A DNA stretch of 64,000 nt. It comes from Glandiceps talaboti (taxonomy: Eukaryota > Hemichordata > Enteropneusta > Spengelidae). The translations under genes and the position numbers were made by a program. Below are positions 11,771 through 24,251 of the stretch, in pieces. Below the pieces are notes generated by a model. The model saw only the letters and a program-made list of their open reading frames with translations. It was not told where the DNA came from and searched no databases. The DNA lies in assembly GCF_964340395.1 (NCBI RefSeq), contig NC_135568.1:17138276-17202275 (forward strand), read 5' to 3'. Numbering within the stretch: position 1 is the first letter of the stretch; every line of letters begins with the position of its first letter.

Positions 11771-11863
11771 GACTGGCGTTATAACCATTGCAGCAGTTGT
11801 TGGCTGGCATTATAACCATTGCAGCAGTTGTTGGCTGGCATTATAACCATTGCAGCAGTTGTT
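11771..11863. repeat. 31-bp tandem repeat, three near-identical units
   Basis: The unit TGGCATTATAACCATTGCAG-CAGTTGTTGGC occurs three times with almost no change. Confidence 0.95.
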
Positions 11864-11889
11864 TAGAAATGCCTGTGATCAGAATGTTG

Positions 11890-12376
11890 TTTTATCAGTA
11901 GTAGACAATTCAAACTGGACCAGGCTTTAAAAGGTGCTGGAAAGTCTACTCCTTATCACACTATCAAACTGACTTGATGGACATTGATATAAAAACAATA
12001 GTGGGTGCCTCAGATGCCTTTATCAGTTTTTTAAGTCTGTTGAAGTTTAGACATATTGTACATATGACTAACTTTCACAGACATAAACAAACTGATAAGA
12101 ACATGACATGAACTTAGATCAGAGACACCAATGTTATTTTGTATCAATATATGTCAGTTTGATAGTGTGATGAGGAGACGATTTTTCAGTACCTTCAAAG
12201 CCAGTTTGAATTGTCTACTACTACAAAATGACTCCTTATCAACAGAATTTCTAGACAACTTGTGCAAAGGTTGTAGAACGGTTGATTTAGAGACTTGGCT
12301 ATCTGATTTGATATACTGTGTTACAGTGGTTCTACTGTTGTTGTGGTGAATGTCTGACATTTTCTAGCCAAGTCTC
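11890..12376. mobile_element. Long foldback element with a smaller adjoining hairpin
   Basis: The left arm (about 11896-12020; AGTAGTAGACAATTCAAACT ... CACACTATCAAACTGAC) pairs imperfectly with the right arm (about 12115-12230; GTCAGTTTGATAGTGTGATG ... AGTTTGAATTGTCTACTACT). A second short inverted pair (AGAGACTTGGCTA / TAGCCAAGTCTCT) lies at about 12291-12376. The structure is MITE-like and non-coding. Confidence 0.7.
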
Positions 12377-12436
12377 TGGGCCCTTGCGTGTAAACACCCT
12401 AGATGTGTACATGTACATGTACCTTCAGTGCAATGT

Positions 12437-12618
12437 GATCCCGTGCCCTCTAATAATAACCAAATGTTGTTTTGAATCAAAATGAGAAAAACTGGCATTT
12501 CTTGTTAGTCACCACATAGTGACATATATAGTAAGAGATAGGGGAACACCAAATTTTGGTGCGTCACTAGATATTGTGTACGTCAGTGGTGTGTCAAATT
12601 GGTTCTGAGGGCACACTG
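12437..12618 (+). mobile_element. Small hAT-like MITE, family D, copy 1
   Basis: Shares GTGCCCTCTAA, then CACCAAATTTTGGTGCRTCACTAG and GTGTGCGTCAGTGG-like blocks with the cleaner copy at 30463-30629, and ends GAGGGCACACTG. The left end has decayed and no convincing target duplication is visible. CACCAAATTTTGGTG is an internal palindrome. Confidence 0.65.
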
Positions 12619-12689
12619 CATGGGTCATCTACATGCACATGTAATATTTAAAAAAAGCTCAATGGTCTAGAACATGTAGTGGCTAAGAT

Positions 12690-14450
12690 TTGGATGTATG
12701 TATGCAGTATACAACAAAAACATTTTTTTTCATGAATAGTATGGATTTTTAATGCAAATTTACTACATGTACTTCAGTAACATGATCTGAGAGCTTAAAC
12801 AGAACTTTGGCCTAGAAAAAAATGATACAAGTACATCTATATGACAAAGTAAATCTTCCATGTATGAAGTTTTAATAGGAGTATTAGGACTATACTTCAG
12901 GAATGGTACATGTACATGTACATACTAGATGAGAGAGCTTAATAATCCAAATATTTGTAATTCTGGCTCAAAGGAATGATCAATCTTACACAAAACATAA
13001 TTACCTGTACAATGTATATGTATGACAAAATCAAATCTTTGTTTGTGTATGGATTATTAATGTAAATACCTCATTAATGGTTAAACATGATCTGAGAGTA
13101 TAAAAAGAACCAATGCCTGGACAAATGATACTTGTAAATTGTATACTAGTATATCCAGGTAACTAAAATTATATCTTTCATGCAATGAGCTACTTTGGTA
13201 AAGATATAACACGCAATCAGAATATAATAATTAAATATGTTACTGTCACTCTAGCCTACATGTACATGTACCTGTAGACTTGAAGGACTAACATTACTTG
13301 TACTACTACAATATTTCCACTATCCTAAGTTACATTTTGATTTTTTGAATTTTCACTTGTCCTTCCAAGTCTGATTCTTCAGTTATGTTGGTATTAAGCC
13401 ACACCCCATCTACATGTAGTCTACATGATTGTGTAGTTTCTGACGACTGTATTCCAATTTTACACTATGTTATCTTCACATATTATGTCTAGCCAATATC
13501 ATTACTGAGGCATTAAATGTGGTTCAACTCCATGCTGGGTGAAGTGCAAACGGTACATGTCAGTAGTAATCTATCACAAATTGACGGGCTGTCATCATCG
13601 TTCATTACTATTCATTTGGACTTATATGATATGCAAATGTTCAACCGAACTCCACCTCCACTAAAATCATGTGGGGTTTGCTACAACATCATCATGTTTA
13701 CATGAACACTGTAGGGGGAGCAGAGAATTCTGTGTGAGAGTAATGACATTGACAAGATGTAATGTGTGAAGATAATGTAGTGTCAAATCGGAATACGGTC
13801 GACAGGAACTAGACTACGCCCCATCACACACGCACATAATGCATGCGAAACATTAGCATAAATTTGAATAGAAATTGATGTACATGGGTCGATCGGTCAC
13901 ATACTGATTGCATGATTTAAATGTCTAATTATGTATTCGACCAATCACACTTTATGGCTGAATCCCATTCAAGACCAGAGTAACTGAAGAATCAAACTAG
14001 ACTTGGAAGGACAAGTGAAAATTTAAAAAGTCAAAATGTCACTAAAGATAGTGGAAATAGCATTGTGCATTAGTCCTTCAAGTTCAAGTTAAAGTCAACA
14101 GTTAGGCAACAGTTAGGATAGTGGAAATTATGTGTACATTATAGTAGCATTAGTCCTTCAAGTTCAAGTCAACAGGTACAGGTAGGCTATGGTTAGGATA
14201 GTGGAAATGTGTACATTGTAGTAGCAGTAATCCTTCAAGTCTACAGGTAGGCTACAGTTAGGATACATGTAGTGGAAATGTGTACATTGTAGTAGCGTTA
14301 ATCCTTCAAGTCTACAGGTACATGTAAATTTTTCATGTATGAATTTTAATGCAGCTACTTTGGTAATGGTAACATTCTCCGAGAGCATAAAAATATATAT
14401 GACTTGGATGAATGATACATGTACACATACACGGTACATACAATGTACAT
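12690..14450. repeat. Nested direct and inverted repeat complex
   Basis: Three diverged direct repeats (near 12720, 13035 and 14330) share GTATGGATTTTTAATGCA-like sequence, then ATCTGAGAGCNTAAA, then AATGATAC. Between the second and third lie long inverted repeats: TTCACTTGTCCTTCCAAGTC (about 13350-13370) against GACTTGGAAGGACAAGTGAA (about 14001-14021), each extended by about 30-50 bp including CCACTATC / GATAGTGG. The right arm continues as four tandem units of about 65-80 bp (14050-14325; GGATAGTGGAAATGTGTACA ... CCTTCAAGTC). This looks like a transposon with amplified subterminal repeats inserted in an older tandem repeat. Confidence 0.65.
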
Positions 14451-14532
14451 ATATTTATATTAGGCCAAATAAAAGAAATAGTGTGTTTCCAATAACCCAA
14501 CCAACTATAAACATTTCTTGCATGCAAAAAGG

Positions 14533-15123
14533 TAGTCTGGATTCCAACTGTGGTCTACTAACCACAGTCTGGTCAAATGAGTCCCGAGATGAAATTTAAA
14601 CATCCACAGCCACCCACAAAGTTGAATCATGTCTTTGTTAATGAATCACAAAATTCTAACCAATAACACAGTCCCTCATAAAGTTTGTTTATTGGGACAG
14701 TTATGTAATGTAATAGGGAACTGGCAAACCCGCCATGTTGAATGTTGCATCATGGGAAATGTGATAATAAATACTAATAAAATAGTATTATAAACAATAC
14801 TGTTACATTGTTTTTAACAACAAATGATCAATTCATAGTTACCCTGACCATTGTGGGAGGTTAATTTTATCAGTAGCTCCAGGTTAGTTATTACGATAAC
14901 CACAGATAATCCCATAGTCCTTTGTGTCTGAGCATGCTCAGTTTGGATTGCAAGTTCCCTATTGGTATATTTGTCAGCTTAGTATTCTACTTATACACTA
15001 TATCACTATAGCAGCTGGGGGTTCACTGATTAGATGAACAACTTTTTGTGCTAATCTAGCTCAGTTTGACCAGACTGCTTTGACCAGACTGTGGTTAGTA
15101 GACCACAGTTGGAATCCAGACTA
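14533..15123. mobile_element. 591-bp element with 45-bp inverted ends and 9-bp target duplication
   Basis: The left end TAGTCTGGATTCCAACTGTG continues for about 45 bp and is matched, apparently perfectly, by the inverted right end up to CCAGACTA (15079-15123). Each end contains its own small palindrome (CTGTGGT...ACCACAG). Flanks are GCAAAAAGG (14524-14532) and GCAAAGAGG (15124-15132), a 9-bp duplication with one mismatch. It has no coding capacity. Nine-base duplications suggest a Mutator-like or Merlin-like source. Its right-end type recurs at 59577 and 62979. Confidence 0.85.
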
Positions 15124-17715
15124 GCAAAGAGGTAAAATAGTAACAATATACAATTTAATGTACATGTAATAATGTACATTTCCGTGTACACCTTCATGCC
15201 TTTGCCTCATCTGTTGTCACTTAAAAAGAAAAAACCAGAGAGAAAACTGGTCTTTTTAGACTATATTTTGTAAAACAGTACAGTCTGCATAATGTGTTTG
15301 TCTACATAATTTGTCTGACATGTATCTTATCTTGGGGTCTAAGTAATTTTTAAAGTAAAATAAAATAAATTCTGACCTACCTAGATGTACCTGTACCCTA
15401 TTTTCTGAATGCATCAGAACAATTTTTTTTTAAATTTTGCCATAAGGACAAAAGCAAATCTGTAATGTATGGATTTATAATTCATCTACTTGTGATAATG
15501 ACACTGATCATACACAAATAAGACTTGTACTACTAATATTTACATAATGCAACAAATCTGTATTTGATTACTATGCCATAAATCCAGGCCCAGATTCATT
15601 ACTGGGACAAGCCATTAGCCAAGCAAGTGGACTTGTTATCAAAGAGTACCAATATTTACACATGTGATGATGGGCTCTTACATAACACAAGTAAACAGTT
15701 GTAAAACCTCTATTCGGCCGTCTGCATGGACTGCAATTGAGGCAAACCTTATCTCCGTCTTATATCAGTTGTTATCAATTTATTAGGCTATCATAAGTAA
15801 CGCTACAAACAGGTTTAGAGATGCAAACAACTTTTATGACACCCGTTTTCGTCAGGCAAGCCCGCGGGTTTGTTGCACTTGGACCGCTAATGGTTTGTGA
15901 CTGTCATGTACACATTGTACACATCTTAGCTTAATATGACAAGTAACGCATGTACACATGTTGTAGAATATTGTGTTCCCTCTATATAATTTGTTTATTG
16001 TCTGCATGGATTTATGAGTAACATATGCTGACACACATACATGATTATGTACATTGTACAGTGTCAAATATTGTTGAATTTATTCCCATGGGTATTAATC
16101 ATGTAAATTAACAACAAAATTTGCAAATTTTCATTAAAGACTTATTTTCGCTTATTTCATGAGAAACAAAATCGCAAAAACAAGTAGTGACTAAAATGTT
16201 TTCTTGCCAAAGAACACGTTGTACCAGTATGGTAATTAGTAGAAAAATTAGACACTGAGAACTAGCTGAAGAGTCATTAATAAATTGCTAAATTTTCTAG
16301 CAGTGAAAATGTCTAGATTTATAGTATAACATTTGATCAGAAATACCAAAAATTAACATGTATTCATGAGTTTGAAAAATAAGAACCCATACAATGTATA
16401 GCGATATTGTAAGTTGCTAGTTGAGAATGACTCTTTTTTGGTGCATTCCCCAGAAACAAAATGAAATGAAATAAACAGAAATTGTAATTCTGGTTATGCA
16501 ATCTGCAATGTCAGAAAAACTGAAAGGGAACACAACATGTATGCGCTACACATGATAGATCACATGCTACAGGCAAAAGTACAAAAATAAGAGTGGATGA
16601 AACTGATACATGTACCATTGTGTTGATGCCTGTATTTCAATAGTGTTCGGGATCTGTTGTATATCATACTATATGTAGATACGTGTTAGTAACCTTACAG
16701 CCATTATTCCACCTGTTCTCATACATACATACATACATACATATGTCCTTCAGCTCAAAAATCCCTTTTCAGTGTGTTAGCTTGATGACATTTTAAATAT
16801 TCATCTATTGTCTATAGATGCACACCATTCAATATCAGCTGCATCACCAATGAAATCAAATATTTAAGATGATAAAATGATTAAGAATTCAATCTTACCA
16901 ATAGTAAACATACAACATACAGTAAAATACAATGTACATGTAGGTTGCAAGGCAATTTTTCTATCATAATTTCTAAATAATAAAAGATTAATAAAGGTTA
17001 CAAATATTTGTAGTGTTTTTAGTCCCCGACAGGTACCATGCACCCATTGGGGACTTACACCGGCGTATTGTACATTGGGTTCCATCTGTACATTCATCCA
17101 TATAAACTTGCAGAGGTGTCCATCCATTTTGTATCATGTCCAGTAATCACAAAGAGGAACATCTGATGGACTGTTTAATAATACAAGCATGCAAATACGC
17201 ATATATATTTTCATATCTTCTTGTATGATCTCAGTTGGTAAGCTGGTAAAATACCTGGAGAACTGAGATAGATTTTATCAACTGTCACTGGTTACTGGAA
17301 TTCAGAGGGGATATAATTACAGAAAATGTTCATGATCAAAGGAGATGACAGCACAATGACATGAGACGGTGTATGAAGATTGACACATTTGATATGTAGT
17401 ATCTTCAGACAAACATGAACAACCGGTATGAAGTACAGCGCACTATGTACTTAGTACATTACCGAGCACTACCTGTATGATACATTGTATACATACACAT
17501 GGCTTTTATATTTTCGAACTGTATCTCATAAAACTAATCAATAATTGGGTACTACTCCCAGTGAAGCAGTGTGAAGTTAGGACAGAATTGTGAATTCACC
17601 TCATCTACTATATATCCTGGGGTGAAGTAGTGACAACTGTCTGTAAATCCTCATCATTGACTTTTATCAGTAGTACACATGTAGTGCAGACTTTGGGATT
17701 TACGCATGACTTTAG

Positions 17716-20051
17716 CAGTGTTCTCCCCAGGATTTTGCCACAAGAGGGGGGAATTGTTGCTGAGCGGAGCGAAGCACTGCGTGCGCGTTGCGCACGCTGG
17801 GGGGTGGTCAGGAGGGGGGTTTCCCCCCTCCTGCCTAGGAGATTTTGCAATTTGCATCTTGAAATGGTGGCTTTTGGTGGCACTTTATTTAGCCATTTTA
17901 ACCCACTTTAATCATGTGAATTTCAACACAACTGAAGTGTCAAAGTGAGTTTTGATATCTTAATGTTTAAATAGTGACAGAATTTAGCCAAATTTACCTG
18001 TGTCAAAAAAATAGTTTTTTTAATAGTTTGTCCTAAATAGTTACTCAAATAGCTCTTTTTAACACAAATGCTGAAAGAGTGTAACAAAACAAAATCTTCA
18101 ACTTTCTGTAAAAAATTGCAGCAAATTTCAAGATGTTTCAGGACAGTTGTAGTGTTTACTACAAAACGAAATCCATTTTCAAGAGCTTCATTGCATCATC
18201 ACCATACCACTACCAAAACAAACAAAAGTCAAACACATAAGGGTGAAGATACAGTAACTTTGCCTTTATGCATAACAGCTGAGTAACTTGTCTCACTTCT
18301 GTGAGAATTCTCCTGCCTTTGTAATTTCCCCATTGGTGACTGCTTGTTCAAAGTAAACAGTGTCAGATTTGGTCCATCTATTGATATTCCCATAGTGATT
18401 CAATTCGTCTAAATGTACTGTTTTCTAGTTGACTTCTCATTAAATTTATAATTTAATTCCCGGACTTGAGAACTGCTCAGAATGACGGACCAGTATTTGC
18501 GGTGACGCAAAACCATGCGTATTATACCGTACGCAATGGAAATTATTTTTTGTTACATTTGCCATACCCCTCGACTGACGATCGTACTATACTGAGTGAG
18601 AGTCGATTGTTTTTATTTTGATACATAATATTATTATAGACCACTAACGAACTTGTACTCTGGCCCTGTTACAGTCAATGTAAAAAAAGACGCAACACTA
18701 ATGTTGCAATTTTTGTTGCCATTGTTGTGTCTAACTGGAAAATTAATAGTACATGCCAAACACAGCTGCACATGTTCAAATGGACACTCAATACGTCACG
18801 CTCCCACGTCAAAAAAAACTCACTCTGTAAGACATGCCTAGCCATGATATAGTTCTCTTCAGCATGACTGTTCAGTTTTTTTTACGAAAACAAAAATAGT
18901 CGGTGACAATACGGCATGGCAGTTTCAGTTAGCACAGGTCTTTTTTGATAGATGGCGAAACCGCTTCGTGTCACTATGGGTGGTAATGAAGTCAATCAAA
19001 AGAAAATGAAATAAAACGAATCGGAATACATAGTTTTCAAGTGGGACAGGTATCCGACAAAACTTTCTGCTACGACGACTCACTAAGATTTTGAAAGGTC
19101 AAAGATTGTACTATGACGACACATGCAACGTCCGAACTATTAAACTAAAGGGAAGGGACAGAGGGGAACTTAGCGTTCAACTTCAATACTGACGTAGCCA
19201 TGGAAAATCTTACTTGCGTGTTTTTATATTAAGAGAAGCAATTCATAGACACAGCGACTCAGAAAACCATAGATTTTGCAGTACATTTAGTGTACACGTA
19301 AAAACAGACCGTTCCGAGACTTTTGTCACGGCCCACCTATCCATGAACAATGGAATCGCCCACATTGACACCACGTGTTTATCTGTGTTGAGGCCATCGC
19401 ATCTCACCCGATATCTCCGTAAGTTCGATCGTGGTTCGATGGGTACGAAAATATTAGCCCATTTTCGTTTCGATTACAATTCAATAAATAGTTAAGGAAC
19501 TAGAATGTACCATTTTGTTCATTTTAGTGACATATTATTTAGTATCATCTAAGTAGTGTCGGTGAACAACACAAGCCTTTCAAAGCTGCAAAGTTTCGCA
19601 TTTCATTTTGTTTTTGTACCGTAAACTCGAGACAGTGTGTGTTTACATGCAAACAATCCCACGATCTGAGTTCAAGTTCGCCCAGTGAAAAGGGCCGACG
19701 TGTAAAATATTCCGTGTACCTCCTGATCTTCATTGAGCTAAATGACGGAGGAAAGACATGTTGACTGTTTGAAAGCTATAGAATGAATGAATGACAAGTT
19801 TGAAGAAAGTATGCGTGAATGTGATTCGCACGAAGTTTGACATCAGTGACAGTAGCCTCTTTACCGAGATATTTGACTTTCCAAAATGGCGACCATGAGA
19901 TCGTAGCGAAACCGCGAGAGAAGTAAATCGTTTTGCCCCGTTTGTTGAAAAAATATTCAATTCATTTTTTTTCCGTCAAAACTTACAAGGGGGCGCCAAG
20001 AATTTACAAGAGGGCGCGGCGCCCCTGTTACCTTGTTCAGGGAGAACACTG
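17716..20051. mobile_element. Non-autonomous hAT-like element, 2.3 kb
   Basis: The ends are CAGTGTTCTCCC and its inverse GGGAGAACACTG, 12-bp terminal inverted repeats of hAT type. ACTTTAG flanks both sides (17709-17715, 20052-20058); hAT elements normally make 8-bp duplications, and the eighth base is ambiguous because a terminal G is shared. Perfect subterminal hairpins lie at 17779-17797 (GCGTGCGC/GCGCACGC) and 17809-17833 (CAGGAGGGGGG/CCCCCCTCCTG). The longest open frames are under 95 codons, with no transposase or BED zinc-finger motif. The interior from about 18430 to 19980 is unusually CpG-rich. Confidence 0.85.
18430..19980. promoter_or_regulatory. CpG-rich, promoter-like interior of the hAT-like element
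   Basis: CpG is much more frequent here than in flanking intron. The segment contains AAAATGGCGACCATGA (about 19881-19897), which resembles a YY1 site with its core AAAATGGCG. Captured host promoter or first-exon DNA is one explanation; a young insertion not yet eroded by methylation is another. No coding exon was recognised. Confidence 0.3.
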
Positions 20052-22159
20052 ACTTTAGGCATGTATTAAGTCAGAATTCTCAACAGAACTGCATTATAAA
20101 TGTACTAATCATACAAATAATATACAATCTATGATTGTAAGTCACAAGTGAATAATGCTCACCTCACTACAGTATATACATGTGTCTGTTGTTAACATTA
20201 AGGAACCCTGGTAACAGGGGATTTCTGACAATAGTTACATATTTCCATACATTTTGTCATAAATTTGGTGATAAATCTCGTTAAAGTTTGGTAGATTTCA
20301 CCGAGTAACATTCTTTAATACTGTACATTGAAATGCATCTTGGAAATAAACTTCAAACTTTTATTGTTATGTTTGTACAGGAAAACCATTTCTCAGTTAA
20401 AATCAATAAAAAAAATCAAGGGTTACCATACATATATTTGAATTAGAGGTCAAAATGTTATAACAATTAAGCCATTTTAGAATCCAATATGGCTGCCAAA
20501 TACTATAAATAATAACAAAATGTATGGGAAAAACAAGATGGACGATTTCCTTGAAAACAAAACAGGGGACCCCAAATTTCTTCTTATTTCAAAAGGACCA
20601 CCCAAGCTTCCAGATGGCAAAGTTTGCAGAGATTTTAAGAATTTTGATTTCAGTAAGATTCATCCGCAAGGCACATTAATTAACAGAAACAGTAGCATGT
20701 TCTCAAAAGTGTTTTATTTATAATAACTTCTGCATGCACAATCTACCAGATGTACAGGAATGTATACAATGTATGATGTATGATGTATGCATATCGTTTG
20801 CCTATATTATGTACGTAAACAGGGGTTCTTGTTTTCCTGGTACTCTTTTTTGGTTCAGTTCAACAGAGTTTTAAGAGTCTCTAATACATGTAGCTTCAAA
20901 GAAATATATTAAGTTATTATAATAAATCTGTTGAACAGATGTAAATTAAAATATTAAAATATATGTGAATGAGAAATTATAGGAATTAAGAATAATATGA
21001 CCGAAGGATGTAAAATCACAGCTTTGATATCGTTTGTATTAAAAAAATAAAAAAATAAAAATAAAAGTCAAAAATATTGTTCTTCATTGTGACTGTACAG
21101 GTACATATAAAGTGACAAAATAATATTATTAATAGCACATTTATGATGCGATGTCTGTTAATTGGAAATACTTTAGAGATATTTTACACCTTCCAGTGAA
21201 TTATAGACTTTTTTTTATCAAATCTGTCAAGTATATGAATATTACATTGATAAACAAATAGGCAAACACTGACATACACAGAGGTAATTTATTCAAATTT
21301 CTACAGTCCCAAAAGGACACTTAAATTTTACACAATCAATCCCAATATTGTACATTGTATAACGGTACACATACACTCACAAATATTCCATATGGCAATT
21401 GCACTCTGTAAGATTAATTTGGGAAAGCATTCATATGTACAAGAAGTGATTGTAAATGAGTTACACATGTAAAAGAAAGGTGAAGGCCACATGATATACT
21501 GGTATATGACATGACATTGAGGGAAAGAATTGGAGCATGTTGACCAGGATTGATATATTATGCATTTTCAACACTTGAATTTACTAGTGGACAGCGTGTG
21601 AACTGAACTCTAAATTATCATATTTATGAAGTTGGGACTATAGAATAACATTAACACTGTAGAACCTTTATAAATGTCACCATACAGTGGGAGAAAAATA
21701 TTGCATGGATATTCCCAGGAGAAGAATAGGGAATTCTTATATGAATCATTTGCATATATGTATGTTACATTTGTATATTAACGTAGGTGTGTGATGTACC
21801 CGGATACATGTATTTATGAATACATGTCGTGGTTTCATCAAGTATTTTGTATTATATGAACTAGTTTGGAGCAACCACTAAATTACGTTTTCAGAACAAG
21901 AATATGATAATAACACATGCATAATGTCAATGTGTGCTTATGTATATGGAAATTACTTCAATTGTGATGGATTTGGCTTAAAATCTATCTCTGAGTCATT
22001 TGTTTATCATTGAAATGTCAAACAGTGTGCCAGTCTGAAGGAAATGTTTAGATCATGTAACTGTGTTATATAAACATTCCCATTAAATGTACATGTACAC
22101 AATATGTCTGACTTGCTATATATTTTTCACACAATGGTCTTCAGTATATTACATTTGTA

Positions 22160-22455
22160 TATAATTGTGTTTTTATGAATCCAGACACCAATATCAATGT
22201 TTTATTATTATTATTATGTATTATTGCTGTTGTGTTTTTTATGAACCCAGGCACCAATAAATTGTGTAGCCTACATGTCGACTAGACATATCAAGACTCA
22301 CTGAAATATAGATACATGTAAATGTCTGGTCTGCTATATTTATCACAGAAACAATATATATTTGTTATTTTTATGAACCTACATGTAGACACCAATATTG
22401 CAAATTATTTTTAAAATTTGTGTTTTGATGAACCCAGGCACCAACATCAAACAGA
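22160..22455. repeat. Four dispersed direct repeats
   Basis: The phrase GTTTTTATGAACCCAGGCAC-CAATA recurs with changes near 22168, 22232, 22365 and 22419, with a TTA microsatellite near 22200. Confidence 0.7.
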
Positions 22456-23599
22456 CTAGACTAGTCTAGTAGACTTGTCTCATCTCATTTAATAAGACAG
22501 TAAAATACAATGTAGTATAGTTACATACATAACAGTAGATTATGTAAAGTAAAGGAAACTATCTTGATCAGACAGAGGAGACCCATCATGAACAGGAGGC
22601 AAGGATAACAACTACCATCAATTTACCGACTCTAGTTTCAGAAATTAATAGACAGTAACGCTTAATTAATTAAATCATTGCATGATTTAAATGAATCAAA
22701 ACATTGTTTCTATATTTGTAACTTACTGTTCCAAAGTAACTATAGTAAATATTCACATCATATATATACCAGTATGCTGCTACAGTAACTGCATTATTTT
22801 GGTTTGCATGTCTTGCATCTCATCCAGCTCCACATGTATTTATACTATATTTATGATGAATGTACATGAACATGTACCCTCATCATATATGTACATGTAC
22901 AGTACATGTAATGGGGTTGTACAACTCCAAGGATTGTACATGACTAGATACATTCATTAACATTTCACATATATTATAATTGTTGCTGTGTTGACATTCA
23001 AGTAGAGAGTACTTGAATACTTTCTACTATGTTGACATTCATAGACAGCACTACATATATACATGTATGTGTATACTGATACTTTTAGCATTTAGAAAGT
23101 ACATAATACATGTATTGCCCCCTTACATGACCTACATACAATCCCATCCATGTATTTTTGTTGTATTCCAAACTTAAAAGTAGCATATTGAACCATATTG
23201 TACTGTACTAGTATAGATGTGCACCATCTACATGTACTCTGTTGATATTGTTATAGAGAACATATGATAATTACTTTAAATTTAAAATTAGGATAGTATT
23301 CCTCTGCCCCCACCTCACCCCTTCTTTATTCCTTAACTTTCTCTATTCCTTACCCCATCTAATTTGCATTCCATTCAATCTGTTTTATAACATTTACAAA
23401 TAGTACCTCAATTCTATACCACAAAAGACGATTGACATTATATTTGTGTTGCTGTAATTGTTAGACAATCTTCAATTATTTTTATTTTCAAAAATCAAAC
23501 TGAAGACACACTCATTCAAACAAGTCTTGAGTATGGCTTGACGCTGTCAGTGCCATTGAACAAAATTATATAAGTTGAGACTGAGAGTGATGCCATAGA

Positions 23600-23600
23600 A

Positions 23601-23659
<59 letters not shown>
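23600..23659. repeat. (ATTG)15 microsatellite next to the exon 2 acceptor
   Basis: Fifteen pure ATTG units end about 30 bp before the exon 2 splice acceptor, so the tract occupies the usual branch-point neighbourhood. Confidence 0.97.
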
Positions 23660-23690
23660 TAAAACATGTCTTTATATTTTGATATTTCAG

Positions 23691-23898
23691 GTTGTTTCTA
23701 AAAGACCTTAGTGGCAACCCCAATAAGAAGAATGCCCGTAATGAAACCTCCATACACAGTGTTTGCCTCTGTAACACTGCATACGACCCAGCCATTATGT
23801 CGAAGAGAGCTGAATGTCTGTATATGATATTACAATGGGAGGGAGCCATCCTGAGAAATGGTGAAAGAGAAAGAGCAGAGATTGATGCCATTGATGAG
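23691..23898 (+). CDS. ANKIB1: ANKIB1 coding exon 2 (ankyrin repeats)
   Basis: Encodes residues 63-132. The acceptor is GATATTTCAG and the donor GATGAG|GTAGGT. The two carried-over bases AG plus G give Arg63, then LFLKDLSGNPNKKNARNETS, matching the vertebrate GNPNKRN..NETSMH segment. It continues through RAECLYMILQWEGA to ERAEIDAIDE, equivalent to vertebrate RADCLQMILKWKGA...AAIDAVD. The 208-nt length means skipping it would break frame. Confidence 0.93.
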
Positions 23899-24095
23899 GT
23901 AGGTACTGTACAGTAACTGCTTAGACCGGAATCTCGTGATGTGGGGAATTTGCTCTCACTTTTCCCCTACCATCACCATGCCTGGCATTTCGCTAGCATT
24001 TCTTTTCTTAAAACTAGCCATATGGAAGATAGGCTGGAAGGTATGTCGTCTTGTTCAGCCCTATCAGGCTTCTTAACCAAGACTGTATGAGAGTG

Positions 24096-24251
24096 TGTAT
24101 TTATTTTGGATTTTTAATTTGTAAAACAATTTTGTCATGGCTTCCTACTTGAAAAAATGAATGTGAAAGAACTTGTGGCAAATCCTTGTTTGTAACTCTT
24201 CAAGTAGGAAGCCATGATAAAATTATTCTATAAATTAAAAAATCACAAATA
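24096..24251. mobile_element. Foldback MITE-like element, family F, copy 2
   Basis: The arms are TGTCATGGCTTCCTACTTGAA and its near-exact inverse TTCAAGTAGGAAGCCATGATA, extended outward through ATTTTTAATTTGTAAAACAAT-like sequence. The loop carries CAAATCCTTGTTTGTAACTC as in copy 1 at 2472-2787. Confidence 0.8.

Larger units (their letters stand above)
10860..23690 (+). other. ANKIB1: ANKIB1 intron 1 (12.8 kb)
   Basis: No coding exon is recognisable. It holds a 31-bp triplicate, a foldback element, a small hAT-like MITE, a nested direct/inverted repeat complex, a 591-bp element with 9-bp target duplication, a (CATA)n run near 16720-16743, a diverged copy of the AGTCCCCG-headed repeat near 17021-17110, and the 2.3-kb hAT-like element. 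It also carries dispersed direct repeats near 22.2-22.4 kb. The stretches 15.2-16.7 and 20.1-22.1 kb show nothing specific; a 67-codon frame at 20520-20723 has no support. Confidence 0.85.

Noticed and set aside
19214-19495. 93-codon frame inside the hAT-like element
   Set aside because: Sits in the CpG-rich interior without transposase motifs; a frame of this length is expected by chance in GC-richer DNA.
20520-20723. 67-codon frame starting MYGKNKMDDF
   Set aside because: Follows an AATATGGCTGCCAAATAC phrase typical of interspersed repeats; no family recognised and no splice context.
23547-23891. 114-codon reverse-strand frame
   Set aside because: Antisense shadow of ANKIB1 exon 2 extended through the ATTG repeat.
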